Made by a program: the position numbers and the translations under genes. This document shows, one piece after another, positions 60,707 through 64,000 of a stretch of DNA of 64,000 nt (position 1 is the stretch's first letter; every line of letters begins with the position of its first letter). Below the pieces are notes generated by a model. It worked only from the letters and a program-made list of their open reading frames with translations, made no database searches and was not told where the DNA came from. The stretch covers positions 9,088-73,087 of the forward strand of contig NZ_JAVREH010000022.1 in assembly GCF_031845305.1 (NCBI RefSeq). The letters run 5' to 3'. This stretch comes from Jatrophihabitans_A lederbergiae (GTDB taxonomy: Bacteria > Actinomycetota > Actinomycetes > Mycobacteriales > Jatrophihabitantaceae).

Positions 60707-61978
60707 GTGACCGACCCAACCACCACCGCGCGTGGACTGTCCCTGGCACCCTTTCGGGCGACCCGTTTCAGCGTTGCTGACGCCGACCTCGGATCCCGGC
60801 TGTCACCGCCGTACGACGTGATCTCCGACGCCGACCGCGCCCGGCTCGTGAAGTCGAGCCCCAGCAATGTCGTCCGTCTGATCCTTCCAGAGGACGATGA
60901 GGCCTCGCTGGCTGGTGGGGACCGCTACGCCGGAGCCAAGGCGTTGCTCGACGGCTGGGTTGCGGACGGCACCCTCGCGGTGGACGACGAGCCCGCCCTG
61001 TTCGTGTACGAGATGCAGACGCCGGACGGCGCCGCAACCCGCGGACTGCTGGGTGCTGTCGAGCTTCGGAACCCCGACGATGCGGTGATCCTGCCGCACG
61101 AGAACACCATGGCAGGTCCGGTGTCTGACCGGCTGGCTCTGATGAGCGCCACCGAGGCAAACCTCGAGCCGATCTACCTGGTCTATGACGGTGGCGGGGC
61201 GGCCTCGGAACTGGTTGCCTCGGTGTCAGACCTTCGCCCCGTCAGTGAGGCTCGCACTCCCGATGGAGTCACGCACCGGCTGTGGACGGTGACGGATGCG
61301 GCCGCTCAGGCCGCCGTCGCCGCTGATCTGGAGTCCCGGCGCGCGCTCATCGCCGATGGGCACCATCGCTACGCCACCTATCGGCAGTTGCAGGCCGATC
61401 ACGCCGGCACCTCCGGGCCGTGGACTCGCGGGCTGACCTTGCTGGTCGACACCTCCTCGTACGGACCGCAGGTGCACCCCATCCACCGCGTCGTGGCACA
61501 GCCCTGGGACCAGCTCGTGGAGCACACCCGTACGGTAGCCACGGTCAGCGAGCCGATGTCCGTCACCGATGCAACTAACCTTCTAGCTGACGTTGAGGGT
61601 TTCGCGCTGGTTCTGGCCAGTTCCCCAGCCCATGCAGTGCTTGTGTCGGCGCTGGCGCCGGAGGTCATAGAGGGGGCGCTGGGCGCGGTCGTCCACACGC
61701 CGCTCGGGGGTCTTGACATAACAGTGCTGCACCGAGTGCTCGTAGAGCAGGTGTGGCAGCTGGTCGACACTGTGGACAACGTCGGCTACGCGCACGACGT
61801 GGACGAAGCCCTCGCCGCTGCGGTGGCCACCGGCGGCACGGCGGTGCTGGTCCGACCAACCCCGGTCCAGGCGGTAGCCGACGTGGCCGCGGCGGGTTTG
61901 CGGATGCCACGCAAGTCCACACTGTTCACGCCCAAACCCGCGTCGGGCATGGTGATCCGCCGCTTCGCCGATCAGTGA
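60707..61978 (+). CDS. DUF1015 family protein
   Basis: A 423-residue protein of DUF1015. The N-terminus LAPFRATRFSVADADLGSRL and the block SPPYDVISDADRARL are typical, as is LIADGHHRYATYRQL in the middle. The family is widespread, and some members have been linked to serine or nucleotide kinase activity. No function can be assigned with confidence. It is the only plus-strand gene in the last 20 kb. Its stop lies in a very strong hairpin. Confidence 0.87.
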   Translation: MTDPTTTARGLSLAPFRATRFSVADADLGSRLSPPYDVISDADRARLVKSSPSNVVRLILPEDDEASLAGGDRYAGAKALLDGWVADGTLAVDDEPALFVYEMQTPDGAATRGLLGAVELRNPDDAVILPHENTMAGPVSDRLALMSATEANLEPIYLVYDGGGAASELVASVSDLRPVSEARTPDGVTHRLWTVTDAAAQAAVAADLESRRALIADGHHRYATYRQLQADHAGTSGPWTRGLTLLVDTSSYGPQVHPIHRVVAQPWDQLVEHTRTVATVSEPMSVTDATNLLADVEGFALVLASSPAHAVLVSALAPEVIEGALGAVVHTPLGGLDITVLHRVLVEQVWQLVDTVDNVGYAHDVDEALAAAVATGGTAVLVRPTPVQAVADVAAAGLRMPRKSTLFTPKPASGMVIRRFADQ

Positions 61979-61996
61979 CGATCGGCGAAGCGGCGG
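61957..61996. terminator. Very strong bidirectional hairpin terminator
   Basis: CCGCCGCTTCGCCGATC and GATCGGCGAAGCGGCGG are perfect 17-base complements around a six-base loop. The 5' arm is the last codons of the DUF1015 gene and the loop contains its stop. The convergent TPR gene ends six bases beyond the hairpin. Confidence 0.75.
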
Positions 61997-62002
61997 CTAC
62001 CG

Positions 62003-63775
62003 CTAGAGCAGGTTCGCCGCCCGGTCGGCTGCGTCGGTCTCGTCATCGACATCGGCCTTGGCCGCCGCGCCGAACCACTGGATAGCGTCCTGGGTACGCC
62101 CGGCCTCGGCGAGCGCGTCCGCGTAGGCGTACCAGAGACGCGCGCTGCCCGGCTTCGGATGGTTGACATCAAGTCCACCGCGCTCCAACACCGCGAGCGC
62201 GGCATCGAGCTGCCCCATGTCCCTGCGCGCTCCGGCGACCACGATCAGCAACTCAGCTCGGGCCTCGTGGTCCAGCTTGCGCACCACCGGATCTTCGAGC
62301 ATCTTCAGCGCCCGCTCCGGACGTCCGAGAGCCCGCTCGCAATCGGCCATCACCGCGATATTGCTGGCATCGCCCGTGATCCGGCGCGCTGCACGAAGCT
62401 CGGACAACGCCTCGGCCCACTCGCCGGCGTGGTACGCCGCCAAACCGGTGGCCTCGCGGACCGCCCCGACACGAGCACCGCGTCCACGGGCCGCTCGGGC
62501 GTGCTCCAGTGCCCTCGTGGGGTCGCTGTCGATGAGCTGGCCGGCGGCTACGAGGTGCCCGCCAACGAACTCGGCGGCGAGCTTGCTCAGCGATCGCAGC
62601 TCCGAGCGGACCGAAGGATCGAGCAGCTTGGGGTCCGCATCGGACGGGATCGCGATCTCAGTTCCGCGAGTGGGGCGCGAGCCGCGAGTCGACTCGTAAT
62701 CGGCTACCTCTTCCCGGCGCCCACGACTCGGTCCGCTCGGCGTACGCGGGTACCGCACTTCGGATGACGAGGAGCGCTCGAACCGGCCATCGCTCGAGCT
62801 CCGGTCCCCTGACGGACGACCAGCTGATGGGCGGCCTCCGTACGCTGGCCGATCACCGGATGCTCGACGATCCCCGTACGACCCACGATCGCCGGCCGGC
62901 CGGCCGGCGGAAGACCGGTCCCCGCCAGCAGCACCACGGGCCCCGGAGTGGTCGCCGGCCCCGCCAGCGTTGGGACGCCCGGGCCGGGAGTATCCCCCGG
63001 AGCGATTGCTACCACTTTCGCGCGACGGACGGTCCTCCCTGCCACCACGGGGTTCCGGAGAGTGCCGCGGGAAGTCATTGCGTTCCGGCCGACCGCTCGA
63101 ACCATGACGCTCCGAACTAGCACGGGACGGCCTGTCGCTCTCCGTTCCGGGCTCCCACCAGTTCGACGCTCCACCCTCAGGGCGACGGTCGGGACGGCCA
63201 TTATCCCGGCCAGCGCCAGGTGCACGATGGGGGGCGCCAGCGCCAGGTGCACGATGGGGGCCGCCAGAACGTCCGGTCGGCGCACCGCCACGTGGCGCGC
63301 CGCGATCGAAGCTACGGCCCTGCCGTGAGTCAGCCCGCTCATTATGTCCGCGCTCGGGTCGCTGTGAACCCACAGCTGCCCGGGGCCCGGCGAAATCACG
63401 GGAGGTCGGACGCTCAGATCCAAACCGGTTCTGGCTGCGACCGCCTGGATCGCGATCCCCTCCCGTCCTGCGGTCCCCGCCAGTACGGGCGTCGTCATGA
63501 GACGCGCGCCCACGGGACTCGTCGTTCCGCGGCGCCGAGCGTCCAGTCGAACCACCGCTGAAGCCGCCCGCACGCCGCTCCCCGCCGGCACCGCCACCGC
63601 CGGGGGCTCGTCCGTAACTGCCACCCCGGGCATCACCACGTCCAGCTCGGTCGCCACCACCCGTCCGGTCGCCGCCGCGCGCGCCCTGCCCGCGGCCGCC
63701 GCCGGAACTGGGGGCGCCGCCGCCACGTGCTCCGGAGCCGGAGGGTCGGGAAGGACGCGATCCGTATTCAGCCAT
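62003..63775 (-). CDS. TPR-repeat protein with long Gly/Arg/Ser-rich head
   Basis: A 590-residue protein. The first 370 or so residues are low-complexity and basic, full of RGG, GDR, SGR and PERG-like pieces, including two 9-residue repeats (HRAPGAGAP). Residues about 390-585 form TPR-like helical pairs (AVREATGLAAYHAGEWAEAL, LWYAYADALAEAGRTQDAIQ). The order with the HAD phosphatase matches Rv1691, which has the TPR part but, as far as I recall, not such a long head. An RNA-binding role for the RG-rich part is plausible because it lies next to an rRNA operon, but untested. Confidence 0.85.
   Translation of the reverse strand: MAEYGSRPSRPSGSGARGGGAPSSGGGRGQGARGGDRTGGGDRAGRGDARGGSYGRAPGGGGAGGERRAGGFSGGSTGRSAPRNDESRGRASHDDARTGGDRRTGGDRDPGGRSQNRFGSERPTSRDFAGPRAAVGSQRPERGHNERADSRQGRSFDRGAPRGGAPTGRSGGPHRAPGAGAPHRAPGAGRDNGRPDRRPEGGASNWWEPGTESDRPSRASSERHGSSGRPERNDFPRHSPEPRGGREDRPSRESGSNRSGGYSRPGRPNAGGAGDHSGARGAAGGDRSSAGRPAGDRGSYGDRRASGDRPAYGGRPSAGRPSGDRSSSDGRFERSSSSEVRYPRTPSGPSRGRREEVADYESTRGSRPTRGTEIAIPSDADPKLLDPSVRSELRSLSKLAAEFVGGHLVAAGQLIDSDPTRALEHARAARGRGARVGAVREATGLAAYHAGEWAEALSELRAARRITGDASNIAVMADCERALGRPERALKMLEDPVVRKLDHEARAELLIVVAGARRDMGQLDAALAVLERGGLDVNHPKPGSARLWYAYADALAEAGRTQDAIQWFGAAAKADVDDETDAADRAANLL
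63210..63262. repeat. Two tandem 27-bp repeats inside the TPR gene
   Basis: CCAGCGCCAGGTGCACGATG recurs with a 27-base period starting near 63210 and 63237. Each unit codes for nine residues (HRAPGAGAP) on the minus strand. Confidence 0.7.
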
Positions 63776-63888
63776 GCCTACCTACCTAAATCAGTTGGAG
63801 CTATAAACGTAGGGAGCGCCGGGTCGTCCCGGTGGTGGCGGGTGCGTCCTGGCGCTGCTTTGGGGGTGGAATGGGGGGGAATGCAGTG

Positions 63889-63922
63889 AAGGCCGTTCCG
63901 GGGGGTGCCCCGGGACGGCCTT
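63889..63922 (-). terminator. Terminator of the rRNA operon
   Basis: On the minus strand AAGGCCGTCCCGGGG and CCCCGGAACGGCCTT pair over 15 bases with one G-U. The hairpin begins about 14 bases beyond the 3' end of 5S rRNA. Confidence 0.7.
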
Positions 63923-63935
63923 GACTGTAGTGGTG

Positions 63936-64000
63936 TGTCCGGCGACGTCCTACTCTCCCACGCAGTGGCCCGCGCAGTACCATCGGCGCTGAGAGGCTTA
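63936..64000 (-). rRNA. rrf: 5S ribosomal RNA, 3' part
   Basis: The minus strand reads TAAGCCTCTCAGCGCCGATG and then GGTACTGC, ending in GTGGGAGAGTAGGACGTCGC and CGGACA. This is the 3' half of an actinobacterial 5S rRNA. About 65 bases are inside the window. The 5' half and the 23S and 16S genes should lie beyond 64000. Confidence 0.93.

Overview
This is a high-GC actinobacterial chromosome segment. Recognisable actinobacterial genes include the SteA/MctB-like cell-envelope pair, an FHA (GarA/OdhI-type) protein beside an FtsR-like MerR regulator, the DUF881/small-basic/DUF881 trio, GuaB1, a DUF5999 protein and Ku with a Lys/Ala tail. From 34 to 62 kb the gene content and order resemble two blocks of Mycobacterium tuberculosis (around Rv1822-Rv1832 and Rv1691-Rv1713, recalled from memory). 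The N-terminal zinc ribbon on the FHA protein argues for a lineage outside Corynebacteriales, such as Frankiales/Nakamurellales-type Actinomycetota. The genus cannot be fixed from this window.

Region 1 (1-14.6 kb) is an accessory catabolic island with visibly lower G+C. It holds the end of a ribose-type ABC importer, a GntR/FCD regulator and a CoA-ester pathway. The pathway genes are a MaoC hydratase, an acyl-CoA ligase, an MDR reductase, an HTD2/mesaconyl-CoA-hydratase-like protein, two crotonases, a CoA-transferase, an aldehyde dehydrogenase, a CitE-like lyase, an acyl-CoA dehydrogenase, an unrecognised His-rich protein and a metallo-beta-lactamase-fold lactonase. Related AT-rich palindromes or half-palindromes lie upstream of several transcription units, suggesting one regulon. 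CoA-transferase + hydratase + CitE lyase is the enzyme set used to degrade itaconate, but the substrate is not proven.

Region 2 (14.7-34.2 kb) mixes small modules. These are proline-racemase-family enzyme/ornithine-cyclodeaminase-family enzyme, an ArsR-like regulator with an MFS exporter, a formamidase-family protein, nadA opposite an NrtR-type regulator, and trpS behind a tryptophan transcription attenuator. They continue with the Ku/DNA ligase end-joining pair, a fused heterodimeric-type ABC exporter, a zinc-type CDF exporter with its ArsR sensor, and guaB1.

Region 3 (34.2-43.5 kb) runs on the minus strand: gcvP under a single glycine riboswitch, a MerR regulator, a bifunctional-nuclease-family protein, FtsR-like and FHA genes, gcvH, DUF881/sbp/DUF881, a CDP-alcohol phosphatidyltransferase and tRNA-Pro(GGG).

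Region 4 (43.6-64 kb) is housekeeping, almost all on the minus strand: der, cmk, aroH, rluB, scpB, scpA, parA, xerD, a Nudix hydrolase, pyrG, mctB, steA, recN, nadK, tlyA, a small protein, a HAD phosphatase, a DUF1015 gene on the plus strand, a TPR protein with a long Gly/Arg-rich head, and the 3' end of a 5S rRNA gene whose rRNA operon lies beyond the window.

No gap exceeds 300 bases. No insertion sequence, prophage, CRISPR array or replication origin was seen. Several genes appear to be transcribed without a leader, with a -10 box 6-8 nt before the start codon.
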